Assembly (NCBI RefSeq): GCF_007830545.1
Contig: NZ_VLLF01000006.1
Span: 248,001 to 312,000 of the forward strand
From: Roseibium hamelinense
GTDB taxonomy: Bacteria > Pseudomonadota > Alphaproteobacteria > Rhizobiales > Stappiaceae
DNA: 64,000 nt
Reading direction: 5' to 3'
Below, piece by piece: positions 9,089 to 18,081 of this stretch. The notes below the pieces were generated by a model. It saw nothing but the letters and a program-made list of their open reading frames with translations. It was not told the origin of the DNA and searched no databases. The first letter of the stretch is position 1, and each line of letters opens with the position of its first letter. Position numbers and translations under genes: made by a program.

Positions 9089-10919
9089 GCAATTCGAAAA
9101 TCTGATCGATCCATTTGAGGATAAGGAACTTGACGTTCCGCCCAAGAGTTTTTGGGGCTTCTGCTGGTATTATACAAAGCCCGTTTGGCCAATTCTCGCT
9201 TGCGTTTCGCTGACAAGCGCGGTTGTTGCCGTTCTCGAGGTCATGGTCTTCACATTTCTTGGGGATCTGGTGAACTGGCTGGGCGATCAAAACCCGGAAA
9301 CGTTCTTTGCCGACAACGGCTGGCGCTTGCTTTGGATGGGAATTGTCATTCTCATTTTATTGCCGGTCGCCAGTGCCTTTTTTGAGATCATTTTCCATCA
9401 GGGCTTGATGGGGACTTATCCAATGTCGGTGCGTTGGCGGGTGCATCGTTATTTGCTTCGCCAAAGCGTGTCTTTTTACCAGAATGACTTTGCTGGGCGG
9501 ATTGCAAACAAACTGATGCAGACGGCCCTCGCAGTCCGAGAGGTAGTCACTCGGATTGCGGACATCCTTGTTTATGTCGGAGTGTATTTCACGGCTGGTC
9601 TGTTTGTGGTTGCAGAGGCGAGCTGGGTGTTTGTGATCCCTTTCATGACCTGGCTGATCTGCTATCTGGCTGTGATCCGGTTCTTCGTGCCCCGCCTCAA
9701 AGATGTCTCGAAGGATCAGGCAGATGCTCGGTCTGTGATGACCGGACACGTGGTGGACGCTTACACGAACATCTCGACAGTCAAGCTGTTCTCACACGCG
9801 GCCCGCGAAGAGGAGTATGCCAAGCGGTCCATGATGGACTTCCTGAAAACCGTGTTCTCCCAGATGCGGCTCGTAACGGGCATGAACATCACGTTGACCA
9901 CCATCAACATGCTGCTTTTGTTCGCAACCGGGCTTCTGTCCATCCTGCTTTGGCAGCGCGGGCAGGTGACAACGGGTGAAATCGCGGTCGCCGTTGCATT
10001 GGTCTTGCGATTCCAGGGCATGTCGCAGTGGATCCTTTGGGAAGTGTCCGGTCTTTTCGAGAACGTTGGGACAGTTCAGGACGGCATCAACACCATCTCG
10101 CGCGAGCGGGACGTGGTCGATTTACCGGACGCGAAGCCGCTTGTTGTGGAGCAGGGCGCCGTTCAGTTCGAACGAATCCGGTTTCACTACGGCAAGGACG
10201 CGGGAGTGATTGAGGAGCTAAGCCTCTCAATCCGGCCTGGTGAGAAGATCGGTTTGATCGGCCGCTCTGGCGCGGGGAAATCGACCTTGGTCAACCTGTT
10301 GCTGCGTTTCTATGACCTCGAAGGCGGCCGTGTGCTGGTCGACGGTCAGGATATAAAGCATGTCCGACAGGACGATTTGAGGGCCAATATCGGTGTAGTG
10401 ACACAGGATACTTCGTTGCTGCATCGGTCAATTTTCGAAAACGTGGCCTATGGACGTCCAGATGTTGATGAGGAAATGGTACGCGAAGCGCTGCGCAAGT
10501 CGCATGCACTCGAATTTGTTGAAGGTCTGTCAGATCCGGCCGGCCGCACAGGGCTGGAGGCGCATGTCGGTGAGCGCGGCGTAAAGCTGTCCGGAGGTCA
10601 GCGTCAACGGATCGCGATTGCAAGAGTTCTTTTGAAAAATGCGCCGATCTTGGTGTTGGATGAAGCAACCTCGGCGCTTGATTCCGAAGTGGAGATCGCG
10701 ATCCAGGAAAGCCTCTTCGACCTGATGGAGGGCAAGACGGTCATCGCAATTGCCCACCGGCTGTCAACAATTGCTGCCATGGACCGGCTGATCGTAATGG
10801 ATGCGGGCCGGATAATCGAGGAAGGGACACATCAGGACTTGCTCGACAAGAACGGCTTGTATGCTCAGCTATGGTCCCACCAGTCGGGCGGGTTTCTCGA
10901 TCCGGTTAAGGCCGCCTGA
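9081..10919 (+). CDS. ABC exporter, fused permease and ATPase, second paralogue
   Basis: 612 aa half transporter with an N-terminal membrane domain (about residues 30-325) and an ATPase: Walker A GRSGAGKSTL near 394, LSGGQRQR near 503, Walker B ILVLDEATSALD near 523. The ATG at 9081 overlaps the previous gene by eight bases and gives the N-terminus MYKQFENLIDPF, which aligns with the other exporter at 1910; the frame is open from 8988 but those residues belong to the overlapping gene. Closely similar ATPase in both proteins indicates a lineage-specific paralogue pair. Substrate unknown. Confidence 0.93.
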   Translation: MYKQFENLIDPFEDKELDVPPKSFWGFCWYYTKPVWPILACVSLTSAVVAVLEVMVFTFLGDLVNWLGDQNPETFFADNGWRLLWMGIVILILLPVASAFFEIIFHQGLMGTYPMSVRWRVHRYLLRQSVSFYQNDFAGRIANKLMQTALAVREVVTRIADILVYVGVYFTAGLFVVAEASWVFVIPFMTWLICYLAVIRFFVPRLKDVSKDQADARSVMTGHVVDAYTNISTVKLFSHAAREEEYAKRSMMDFLKTVFSQMRLVTGMNITLTTINMLLLFATGLLSILLWQRGQVTTGEIAVAVALVLRFQGMSQWILWEVSGLFENVGTVQDGINTISRERDVVDLPDAKPLVVEQGAVQFERIRFHYGKDAGVIEELSLSIRPGEKIGLIGRSGAGKSTLVNLLLRFYDLEGGRVLVDGQDIKHVRQDDLRANIGVVTQDTSLLHRSIFENVAYGRPDVDEEMVREALRKSHALEFVEGLSDPAGRTGLEAHVGERGVKLSGGQRQRIAIARVLLKNAPILVLDEATSALDSEVEIAIQESLFDLMEGKTVIAIAHRLSTIAAMDRLIVMDAGRIIEEGTHQDLLDKNGLYAQLWSHQSGGFLDPVKAA

Positions 10920-10942
10920 ATTACATCGCACACGCTTTGATT

Positions 10943-10977
10943 AAAGGGCGCAGCGGAAAAGATGCTGTGCCCTTTTT
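10943..10977 (+). terminator. Intrinsic terminator after the second ABC exporter
   Basis: A 12-bp stem (AAAGGGCGCAGC with GCTGTGCCCTTT, one G-U pair) and a 9-base loop end in five T residues, 24 bases after the stop codon. It separates the exporter operon from petABC. The rest of the 311-base gap, up to 11230, must hold the petABC promoter; I see no convincing -35/-10 pair. Confidence 0.85.
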
Positions 10978-11230
10978 GACGATTTGGGCAAAAAAATGAA
11001 TTACCCCCGCATTTGCCTGCGACATATGCGGTTTGAAACCATGGTTGATCTGGACAAGGCGTTTGAAGGGTGCAAAAAGACACCGGCTTGAACACGGTGC
11101 GAGCACTTGCCGCACTGCGTTCCCGTTGAGCCCGGCCTTGAACCGCCTATCCTTTTGGACATTCCGGAAGGACTGCGGTTGCAGCGCGGGCTTTCGGCAC
11201 AGGTTGAACAGGTTTCGAGAGGACGCGACC

Positions 11231-11791
11231 TTGGCAAATTCGGATACGGCGGAACCTACCCGCCGCGATTTCCTCTATATCGCAACTGGCGCCATGGGCG
11301 TCATTGGCGCTGGCGCAGTCGTGTGGCCGTTCATCGATCAGATGAACCCAGACGCTGCCGCACTCGCACTGGCTTCTATCGAAGTAGACGTTTCTTCGGT
11401 CCAAGAAGGTCAGTCGATCACAGTTCAATGGCGCGGTAAGCCGGTTTTCATCCGCTACCGCACCGCATCTGAAATCGAGCAGGCAAAAGAAGTCGAGGTC
11501 AGCAGTCTTCCAGACCCTCTGGCCCGGAACGCAAATTTGCCGGCCGACGCGCCTGCCACGGACGAAAACCGTGGCGCAGAAGGCCAAGAGCCGTGGCTTA
11601 TTCAGGTTGGCATCTGTACACACCTTGGATGTGTGCCGATCGGCGACGCTGGCGAGTTCGGCGGCTGGTTCTGCCCGTGTCACGGGTCCCACTACGACAC
11701 CGCTGGACGTATTCGCAAAGGTCCGGCTCCGGAGAATTTGCTCATTCCGCCTTACGAGTTTGTGTCCGACGGCACGATCCGGGTCGGATAA
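11231..11791 (+). CDS. petA: Ubiquinol-cytochrome c reductase, Rieske iron-sulfur subunit
   Basis: 186 aa. The N-terminus carries a Tat-type signal anchor, [11 protein letters not shown] followed by one membrane helix. The [2Fe-2S] ligands sit in CTHLGC (near residue 130) and CPCHGSHYD (near 150), both intact. It passes electrons from ubiquinol to cytochrome c1 on the periplasmic side. The start is a TTG with GAGAGGA upstream; the frame is open from 11033, but that extension would bury the Tat signal. It is followed by petB after 24 bases and petC after a further 30, a single operon with one terminator. Confidence 0.96.
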   Translation: MANSDTAEPTRRDFLYIATGAMGVIGAGAVVWPFIDQMNPDAAALALASIEVDVSSVQEGQSITVQWRGKPVFIRYRTASEIEQAKEVEVSSLPDPLARNANLPADAPATDENRGAEGQEPWLIQVGICTHLGCVPIGDAGEFGGWFCPCHGSHYDTAGRIRKGPAPENLLIPPYEFVSDGTIRVG

Positions 11792-11815
11792 CAGCTAGGA
11801 TTCGAGGAGAAAGCC

Positions 11816-13090
11816 ATGGCTGGACATTCCAATTACGTACCGCAGAGCGCGGGAGCAAAGTGGCTTGAAAGCCGTTTGCCCGTCATATCGCTCATTCGCG
11901 GTTCATTCGTCGACTTTCCGACGCCGAAGAACCTGAACTATTTCTGGACCTTTGGCGGTATTCTGGCGGTCATTCTGGTTTCCCAGATCTTGACCGGTAT
12001 CGTGTTGGCAATGCACTACATCGGCAGCACGGCTCAAGCCTTTGACAGCGTTGAGCGCATCATGCGAGACGTTAACTTTGGCTGGTTGATCCGCTACCTG
12101 CACTCAAACGGTGCGTCGATGTTCTTTATCGCCGTCTACATCCATATTTTCCGTGGCTTGTATTACGGTTCATACAAGGCGCCGCGCGAAATTTCCTGGA
12201 TCCTGGGCGTAATCATCTTCCTATTGATGATGGCAACGGCGTTCATGGGCTACGTTCTGCCTTGGGGGCAAATGTCCTTCTGGGGCGCTACGGTTATCAC
12301 CAATCTTTTCTCGGCCCTGCCGCTGGTTGGTGAGAGCATCGTGACGTGGTTGTGGGGCGGCTTTGCGGTCGACAACCCGACCTTGACCCGCTTCTTCTCT
12401 CTTCACTATTTGCTGCCATTCATGATCTTCGGCGTTGTGATTCTGCACGTTTGGGCGTTCCACACGACTGGTAACAACAATCCGACGGGTGTGCAGCCAA
12501 AGTCGAAGCAAGACACGGTACCCTTCCATCCGTACTACACAATCAAGGATGCGTTTGCGATCGTTGTGTTCTTTGTGTTCTTTGCATGGTTCGTGTTTTA
12601 CAGCCCGAACTACATGGGGCATCCAGACAACTACATCGAAGCTAATCCGCTTGTAACCCCTGCACACATTGTTCCCGAATGGTACTTCCTGCCATTCTAC
12701 GCAATTTTGCGTGCAGTTCCGGACAAGCTTGGCGGTGTTGTACTGATGTTCGGTGCGATTGCGATCCTGTTCGTCCTGCCATGGCTCGACACGTCGAAGG
12801 TCCGGTCTGGTGCCTATCGGCCGTTGTTCAAGCAGTTCTTCTGGATCTTCGCTCTGAACGCGGTTGCACTCGGCTACCTCGGAGCGATGCCGGCGGAAGG
12901 GATCTATGTGATCCTGTCACAGATCTGCACGACCTACTATTTCGCGCATTTCTTGATCATCCTGCCACTGCTCGGCTTCCTCGAGAAACCGTTGCCGCTC
13001 CCGGCATCGATCTCAGAAGCCGTGTTGAAGGAAAATGGCGGTGGCGCTGGGATGCCGGCAGGTGCAGCTGCTGCGCCGGAAACGAAATAA
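11816..13090 (+). CDS. petB: Cytochrome b of the bc1 complex
   Basis: 424 aa with eight membrane helices. The haem-binding histidines lie in two helices: the one beginning near LAMHYIG with [19 protein letters not shown], and the one with HYLLPF and [15 protein letters not shown]. The quinol-oxidation site motif appears as [13 protein letters not shown]. It is a stand-alone cytochrome b, not the b-c1 fusion found in some Rhizobiales such as Bradyrhizobium. GAGGAGA precedes the ATG. The C-terminal tail is glycine- and alanine-rich. Confidence 0.97.
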   Translation: MAGHSNYVPQSAGAKWLESRLPVISLIRGSFVDFPTPKNLNYFWTFGGILAVILVSQILTGIVLAMHYIGSTAQAFDSVERIMRDVNFGWLIRYLHSNGASMFFIAVYIHIFRGLYYGSYKAPREISWILGVIIFLLMMATAFMGYVLPWGQMSFWGATVITNLFSALPLVGESIVTWLWGGFAVDNPTLTRFFSLHYLLPFMIFGVVILHVWAFHTTGNNNPTGVQPKSKQDTVPFHPYYTIKDAFAIVVFFVFFAWFVFYSPNYMGHPDNYIEANPLVTPAHIVPEWYFLPFYAILRAVPDKLGGVVLMFGAIAILFVLPWLDTSKVRSGAYRPLFKQFFWIFALNAVALGYLGAMPAEGIYVILSQICTTYYFAHFLIILPLLGFLEKPLPLPASISEAVLKENGGGAGMPAGAAAAPETK

Positions 13091-13120
13091 CGACGGACCG
13101 ATCAGGAGTTTTATAAGAAA

Positions 13121-13963
13121 ATGAGCACCATGATCAAAATGGTTCGTGCATTTACGGCCGCCGCAGCGCTTGCGGTGGCCGCGCCTGCCCTTGCTGCAGG
13201 TGACCACAAGCCGCACGTAGACCGGTACCAATGGTCCTTCTCTGGGCCTTTCGGAACCTTCGACCGCGCGCAGCTTCAACGTGGCTTTAAAGTCTACCGG
13301 GAAAACTGTTCAGCGTGTCATGGTCTGCGCCTGGTTGCCTTCCGCAACCTTGCGGAGAACGGTGGTCCTAGCTTTTCCGAGGATGAAGCGAAGCAAATCG
13401 CCTCGGAATACACCGTCGTAGATGGTCCGGACGATTTCGGCGACATGTTCGACCGCCCTGCGATCCTTGCTGACCGGTTCCCGTCTCCGTTCCCGAACGA
13501 GCAGGCCGCCCGGGCAGCGAATAATGGGGCTTATCCGCCGGACTTCTCGCTTCTCGCCAAGGCCCGCGCAGCACATCGCGGTTTTCCGTGGTTCGTATTC
13601 GATGCCTTCACGCAATATGCAGAACAGGGCCCCGACTACATCACCTCGCTGCTAACCGGGTACGTAGAGCCGCCAGAGGGTATGGAAGTGCCCGTTGGCC
13701 AGTATTACAACGACGCGTTCTTGGCCGGCCAGTTTATCTCCATGGCCCCGCCGCTTTATCCGGATTCGATCGAATACACCGATGGAACCCCGATGACGGT
13801 GGAACAATACTCTAAGGATGTGGCGGCATTCATGATGTGGGCTGCGGAACCGCATCTGGAAGACCGGAAAAAGATGGGCTTCCGTGTCATGATCTTTTTG
13901 ATTGTGTTCGCTGGAATGCTTTATTTCACGATGAAGAGCCTCTGGCGCAACGTGAAGCACTAA
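13121..13963 (+). CDS. petC: Cytochrome c1 of the bc1 complex
   Basis: 280 aa. A cleavable Sec signal (about residues 1-27, ending ALAAG) is followed by the haem c site CSACHG, the region around GQFISMAPPLYPD that supplies the sixth ligand methionine, and a C-terminal membrane anchor (VMIFLIVFAGMLYF) with a basic cytoplasmic tail. AGGAG lies upstream of the ATG. Third gene of petABC. Confidence 0.97.
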   Translation: MSTMIKMVRAFTAAAALAVAAPALAAGDHKPHVDRYQWSFSGPFGTFDRAQLQRGFKVYRENCSACHGLRLVAFRNLAENGGPSFSEDEAKQIASEYTVVDGPDDFGDMFDRPAILADRFPSPFPNEQAARAANNGAYPPDFSLLAKARAAHRGFPWFVFDAFTQYAEQGPDYITSLLTGYVEPPEGMEVPVGQYYNDAFLAGQFISMAPPLYPDSIEYTDGTPMTVEQYSKDVAAFMMWAAEPHLEDRKKMGFRVMIFLIVFAGMLYFTMKSLWRNVKH

Positions 13964-13992
13964 ACGCTTTTGTTTTCACCGAGTTGCTTTCT

Positions 13993-14027
13993 AAGGGCCG
14001 CTGGTTGTTTCCAGCGGCCCTTCTTGT
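13993..14027 (+). terminator. Intrinsic terminator of petABC
   Basis: A perfect 12-bp stem (AAGGGCCGCTGG with CCAGCGGCCCTT), six-base loop and T-rich tail, 29 bases after the petC stop. Confidence 0.92.
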
Positions 14028-14105
14028 TTTGACCGGTCTCGAAAGTTGCAGCTTGCTGAGCCGCATGTTAGCGGATTTCTTTGTCAAAAAAATTCGGGGT
14101 CGGGC

Positions 14106-14984
14106 ATGGTGAAGTCAGTGTTGGGTGTGGTTGGGGGGTCGGGGGTTTACGACTTGCCTGGCCTTGAAAATGCGGAGTGGGTTTGGGTCGAAAGCCCCTG
14201 GGGTGATGCTTCAGACAGCGTTCGTATCGGCTACATCGATGGATTGAAAACAGTCTTTCTTCCGCGTCATGGCCGAGGCCATGTTCACTCACCTTCGACG
14301 ATCAATTACCGCGCCAATATTGACGTCTTGAAACGCTGCGGGGTAACCGACCTGGTGTCTGTGTCTGCGTGTGGTTCACTGCGTGAAGATTTGGCGCCGG
14401 GCATGTTCGTTTTGGTTGATCAGTTTATTGACCGTACCTTTTCCCGTGAGAAGAGCTTCTTCGGATCGGGATTTGTTGCGCACGTGTCGGTCGCTGCACC
14501 GATTAGTCCCAATCTTGCCGACTCTATTGAAAAAGCTGCAAAGGCGGAAGGCCTGTCCTATCACCGGGGAGGGACATATCTGGTCATGGAGGGTCCGCAG
14601 TTTTCGTCTCTAGCTGAAAGTGAACTCTATCGCAGCTGGGGCTGTGATGTGATTGGGATGACGAATATGCCGGAGGCTAAACTCGCCCGCGAGGCCGAAA
14701 TTTGTTATGCGAGCATCGCGATGATTACAGACTACGACAGTTGGCATCCGGACCACGGGTCCGTCGACATCAAGGCGATCGTGAAGGTACTGCACGAGAA
14801 TGCCAGCAATGCGCAGCGTCTTGTAAGCCGTTTGGCAAAAGACTTTCCAAAAGAGCGCCCTGCGTGCCCTGTCGGGTCGGACACCGCTCTCGATCACGCC
14901 GTGCTCACCGCTCCGGACGCGCGTGATCCGGAGCTCGTTTCCAAACTTGACGCCGTTGCCCGCCGGATACTGGTCCAGGCCTGA
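14106..14984 (+). CDS. mtnP: S-methyl-5'-thioadenosine phosphorylase
   Basis: 292 aa. Phosphorolyses methylthioadenosine from polyamine synthesis to adenine and 5-methylthioribose-1-phosphate. Typical segments are VVGGSGVYDLPGL at the start, LPRHGRGHVHSPSTINYRAN near 56, CGSLRE near 95, the FSREKSFF loop and MTNMPEAKLAREAEICYA near 200. The frame opens at 14046, but the ATG at 14106 gives the family N-terminus. It is followed after about 110 bases by apt, which salvages the adenine produced: a functional pair. Confidence 0.95.
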   Translation: MVKSVLGVVGGSGVYDLPGLENAEWVWVESPWGDASDSVRIGYIDGLKTVFLPRHGRGHVHSPSTINYRANIDVLKRCGVTDLVSVSACGSLREDLAPGMFVLVDQFIDRTFSREKSFFGSGFVAHVSVAAPISPNLADSIEKAAKAEGLSYHRGGTYLVMEGPQFSSLAESELYRSWGCDVIGMTNMPEAKLAREAEICYASIAMITDYDSWHPDHGSVDIKAIVKVLHENASNAQRLVSRLAKDFPKERPACPVGSDTALDHAVLTAPDARDPELVSKLDAVARRILVQA

Positions 14985-15009
14985 GGGCTTTGTAAAAGGC
15001 TATGGGTTT

Positions 15010-15038
15010 CAGCCGTCGCTTGCTATAAGCGGCGGCTG
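15010..15038 (+). other. Hairpin between mtnP and apt
   Basis: CAGCCGTCGCT and AGCGGCGGCTG pair over 11 bp (one G-U) around a 7-base loop, TGCTATA. No T-run follows, so it is not a standard terminator. The loop also resembles a -10 element. It could be an mRNA stabiliser or a processing site in the mtnP-apt transcript. Confidence 0.4.
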
Positions 15039-15092
15039 TGTGCCTCAACACGGCCGCTGGCAAATCCCGATTCTTACAAGGAGACATGAGGG

Positions 15093-15641
15093 ATGAACGA
15101 GAAGTCCGTTCAACAGGAACTGATTGACGCGATCAGGACCATCCCGGATTACCCCAAAGAAGGGATTATCTTCCGGGATATCACCACTCTGCTTGGTGAT
15201 GCGCGGGCATTCAGGCGCGCGGTCGACGCCCTTGTGCAGCCGTGGGCCGGCTCAAAAGTGGATCAAATTGCCGGTATCGAAGCGCGCGGGTTCATTTTGG
15301 GCGGCGCCGTCGCCCATCAGCTTTCTGCTGGGTTCGTGCCGATTCGCAAAAAAGGCAAGCTGCCGCACGACACCGTCCGTATCGCCTATTCGCTTGAATA
15401 TGGCCTTGATGAAATGGAGATGCATAAGGATGCGATCAAGCCGGGCGACAAGGTCATCGTCGTTGATGATCTAATTGCAACGGGCGGCACGGCGGAAGCT
15501 GCCTGCAAGCTCTTGCAGTCTATTGGAGCGGACATTGTGGCTGCCTGTTTTATCGTCGATCTTCCGGAGCTTGGCGGGCGGTCGAAACTTGAGGCTCTCG
15601 ACGTTCCGGTGCGAACCCTTGTCGAATTCCCAGGGCACTAA
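15093..15641 (+). CDS. apt: Adenine phosphoribosyltransferase
   Basis: 182 aa. Converts adenine plus PRPP to AMP. The type I PRTase motif [13 protein letters not shown] (near residue 122), the [11 protein letters not shown] segment and the N-terminal [18 protein letters not shown] are diagnostic. AAGGAGA lies upstream of the ATG. Its end overlaps or directly abuts the BluB-like gene. Confidence 0.97.
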   Translation: MNEKSVQQELIDAIRTIPDYPKEGIIFRDITTLLGDARAFRRAVDALVQPWAGSKVDQIAGIEARGFILGGAVAHQLSAGFVPIRKKGKLPHDTVRIAYSLEYGLDEMEMHKDAIKPGDKVIVVDDLIATGGTAEAACKLLQSIGADIVAACFIVDLPELGGRSKLEALDVPVRTLVEFPGH

Positions 15642-16296
15642 CAATAGGACGCTGCAGGAGTCGGCGCCGGTCTTTACCGACGACTTCGCACGGGTGTTCA
15701 AGACACTCTTGACATGGCGCCGGGATGTGCGGCGTTTCAAGACCGATCCAATCGCACACGGCGAACTTCTGAACATTCTTGAGCAGGCCGATCTGGCCCC
15801 GTCCGTCGGCAACAGCCAACCCTGGCGCATCGTACGTGTGCGCGGTTCTGACGCTCGCAGGACTGTTGCAGAGACGTTTGAAAACGAAAATGCCAAGGCC
15901 GCGAGTGCCTATGGTGAAAAACGCGCCTCCTTGTATTATACGCTCAAACTCGCCGGGCTGAGAGAAGCTCCGGAGCATCTTGCCGTGTTTTGTGACCCTA
16001 ATACGCATCAGGGCGATGGACTTGGGCGGCAAACCATGCCGGAGACCATGGCCTACTCTGTCGTTGGTATGGTGCAGACCCTCTGGCTAGCAGCACGCAT
16101 CAAGGGTATCGGTGTTGGTTGGGTTTCGATACTTGACCCCGCCGCTATTCATAAGGCACTAAACATTCCAGATACTTGGCAGTTTATCGGGTATCTTTGC
16201 CTCGGATATCCCGAGGAAGAGCATATTGAGCCGGAGCTTCAGCGCGCCGGATGGCAGGGGCGGACGCCAATGTCGGACCGTCTGTTTGAGCGATAG
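15619..16296 (+). CDS. bluB: BluB-type nitroreductase, 5,6-dimethylbenzimidazole synthase
   Basis: About 225 aa. The segments [29 protein letters not shown] and [11 protein letters not shown]...PELQRAGW match BluB, the flavin-destructase that turns reduced FMN into the lower ligand of vitamin B12. Start uncertain: no ATG lies near the conserved N-terminus. A TTG at 15619 inside the end of apt, a CTG at 15652 behind AGGA, and a GTG at 15694 are the in-frame choices; I used the TTG. Overlap with apt implies co-transcription. No cobalamin riboswitch was noticed upstream. Confidence 0.82.
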   Translation: MSNSQGTNNRTLQESAPVFTDDFARVFKTLLTWRRDVRRFKTDPIAHGELLNILEQADLAPSVGNSQPWRIVRVRGSDARRTVAETFENENAKAASAYGEKRASLYYTLKLAGLREAPEHLAVFCDPNTHQGDGLGRQTMPETMAYSVVGMVQTLWLAARIKGIGVGWVSILDPAAIHKALNIPDTWQFIGYLCLGYPEEEHIEPELQRAGWQGRTPMSDRLFER

Positions 16297-16306
16297 GGAT
16301 CTAGTC

Positions 16307-16786
16307 ATGAGCGTCACCATCCGGCCCCTCGAAGACGACGACCATGAAGCCGTGCGCCAGCTATTGACTGCCCGCTGGGCCGGGCCGGAGATTTTGCTGG
16401 ATGGCGAAATGGTAGATGCGTCCCGGCTTCCCGGTTTTGCGGCTATTGCCGATCAGGGGCTGGTAGGGCTCGTAACCTTGATCAAGCGCCAGAGCGAATG
16501 GGAAATCCTGACGCTCGACTCGCTTTATCGTTGGGGCGGAACAGGAACGCTGCTTCTCGATGCGGTCGTTGACGATGCCCGCGCGTCGGGCATCAAGCGG
16601 CTAACGGTTCGCACGTCCAACGACAATCTTGATGCTTTCCGGTTTTATCAGCGACGTGGTTTCCGGTTTGAACGCGTTGCGCAAGGCGTTATAGACAAAG
16701 AACGCGAGCAAAAGCCTGAAATTCCGCTGCGCGGCGACTATGGCATCGAAATCCGCGACGAAATCCTGTTTGCCCGATCGCTTTAA
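16307..16786 (+). CDS. GNAT family N-acetyltransferase
   Basis: 159 aa with the GNAT fold: IRPLEDDDHEAVRQLL at the N-terminus, the acetyl-CoA loop RWGGTGTLLLDAVVDDA near residue 76 and NDNLDAFRFYQRRGFRF near 105. AGGGAT precedes the ATG, which lies 10 bases after the bluB stop, so it probably belongs to the apt-bluB transcript. The substrate is not predictable. Confidence 0.88.
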   Translation: MSVTIRPLEDDDHEAVRQLLTARWAGPEILLDGEMVDASRLPGFAAIADQGLVGLVTLIKRQSEWEILTLDSLYRWGGTGTLLLDAVVDDARASGIKRLTVRTSNDNLDAFRFYQRRGFRFERVAQGVIDKEREQKPEIPLRGDYGIEIRDEILFARSL

Positions 16787-16800
16787 CGGCGTGGCGCCAT

Positions 16801-17310
16801 TTATCCGCCTAAGTGGCCGGTCGTGGCTTCGGATCTGTTTGCCCGCTCGACAAACACTGTGCTCTTGAAAAAAAAGACCGCTTCGCCTTTTTGATTTTGA
16901 CCATGATTCTCGGCGTGGATTAGCCCCCAGCGTGGACGGCTGCGGCTCTCAGTCTTGCCTGTGACTATTCGTTTGTAAGTAATGGTGTCGCCCGCATAAA
17001 CCGGCTTGAGCCATTTCAGACCATCAAAGCCCGGTGAGGGCCCAAATTCGGCAACCGGCTCTCCTGATGCCCTGCGTTCCTCAATGAGTTGCTGGTTCTT
17101 CGACACGAGCAGTTTCATGTAGATCGCAGCTGTATGCCATCCCGAAGCGCAGAGCCTTTTGAAATGGGTTTTGGCCGCTTCTGCCTCGCTCAAATGGAAT
17201 GGCTGCGGATCGTACTGTGTTGCGAACTGGATGATTTCTTCGGTGCTGAACGTAAATGAGCCCAGCACCAGCTCATCACCGATTTCGACATCATCAAAAA
17301 ACAAACTCAT
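16801..17310 (-). CDS. MaoC-like hot-dog domain protein, second of a pair
   Basis: 169 aa single hot-dog domain. The hydratase-type segment FATQYDPQPFHLSEAEA (Asp and His of the R-specific enoyl-CoA hydratase dyad) and the ASGWHTAAI stretch are present. It overlaps the upstream MaoC gene by four bases (ATGA), so the two are translationally coupled and may form a heterodimer. Substrate is probably an acyl-CoA thioester; this is a family inference. Confidence 0.88.
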   Translation of the reverse strand: MSLFFDDVEIGDELVLGSFTFSTEEIIQFATQYDPQPFHLSEAEAAKTHFKRLCASGWHTAAIYMKLLVSKNQQLIEERRASGEPVAEFGPSPGFDGLKWLKPVYAGDTITYKRIVTGKTESRSRPRWGLIHAENHGQNQKGEAVFFFKSTVFVERANRSEATTGHLGG

Positions 17311-17765
17311 GCTCTGGAGGCCCTGCGCAAAAAGAGGATTGGATTTTCCTGTGTCATTACGAGTTCTTCGCGCTGGTTCAGAACGGTCATTTTAAAATAG
17401 ACGAGTCCGAGGGATGGGCGCGTTGCAAGCGGCCTTTTTGAAACTACAGCCGTCTCCACTTGAACCACGTCCCCAGCCAATACGGGCTTGAGCCATCTCA
17501 ATTTATCGACACCAGGCGCGCCTTGGCTGGCGCTGCGGTTAAGTAACCCGTCAGCGAGAAGGCGCATGGCGATCGCGGCGGTATGCCACCCGGAGACGGC
17601 TAGGCCGCCCAATATGGAATGACGTGCCGCTTCTTCGTCAAGATGGAAGGGTTGCGGATCATAATCTCTTGCAAAGCACGTCAGTTCAGCCCGGGTGACC
17701 GATTTCTCTCCGAGTTGAAAAATCTGACCCTCGATAAAATCCTCAAAATGCAGGCGCTCATCCAT
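17307..17765 (-). CDS. MaoC-like hot-dog domain protein, first of a pair
   Basis: 152 aa, homologous to the next gene in the operon: FARDYDPQPFHLDEEAARH, VSGWHTAAIAMRLL and the WLKPVLAGDVVQVE strand align with its partner. Dyad residues Asp and His are intact in both copies. GATGAGCGCCTGC at the N-terminus gives MDERLHFEDFIEGQ, a normal MaoC start. In related Rhizobiales a MaoC pair often follows ychF; here it stands alone 10 kb away, an inference from memory. Confidence 0.88.
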   Translation of the reverse strand: MDERLHFEDFIEGQIFQLGEKSVTRAELTCFARDYDPQPFHLDEEAARHSILGGLAVSGWHTAAIAMRLLADGLLNRSASQGAPGVDKLRWLKPVLAGDVVQVETAVVSKRPLATRPSLGLVYFKMTVLNQREELVMTQENPILFLRRASRA

Positions 17766-17906
17766 GCGCGGAACCTAGTTCAACACCCGCCGGCCAGCGA
17801 GTGCTTTTTGATCGGTTGACTGCGTAATTAACAAGCAATTTCAACACTTCAGGCTACATGAACGGAGGGAATTGTTCGGCGGGCGAGCAAATGGCGCTCG
17901 AACTGA

Positions 17907-17948
17907 AAAATGTATTCGGATTTGATGCAAATGAGGAAAATGTATTCG
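17907..17948 (+). repeat. Two exact 12-base direct repeats spaced 30 bases
   Basis: AAAATGTATTCG occurs at 17907-17918 and 17937-17948, start-to-start exactly 30 bases, about three helical turns. They lie 24 bases before a candidate -35 element and within an AT-rich 316-base gap (17766-18081). The arrangement suits an activator binding twice on one DNA face upstream of the methyltransferase gene. Confidence 0.5.
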
Positions 17949-17971
17949 ATTGTCTGCCTATTATGGTAGAT

Positions 17972-17999
17972 TTGCTAATTCCTGTTGTGGTCGTATAAT
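17972..17999 (+). promoter_or_regulatory. Candidate sigma-70-type promoter of the O-methyltransferase gene
   Basis: TTGCTA (17972-17977), 16-base spacer and a perfect TATAAT (17994-17999), about 80 bases before the ATG at 18082. The consensus -10 is notable in this GC-rich genome. The direct repeats lie directly upstream. Confidence 0.55.
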
Positions 18000-18081
18000 G
18001 ACGAGCCGTAGCCAAATATTTTCAAGCCACCAGGGATTATATTCTTTGGCGGCGAAATTTTATACTATTGAAGGGACTTTT

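Noticed and set aside
10978..11230. Upstream extension of the Rieske gene to 11033
   Set aside because: The extra 66 residues would precede the Tat signal and have no family match; the TTG at 11231 with GAGAGGA is better.
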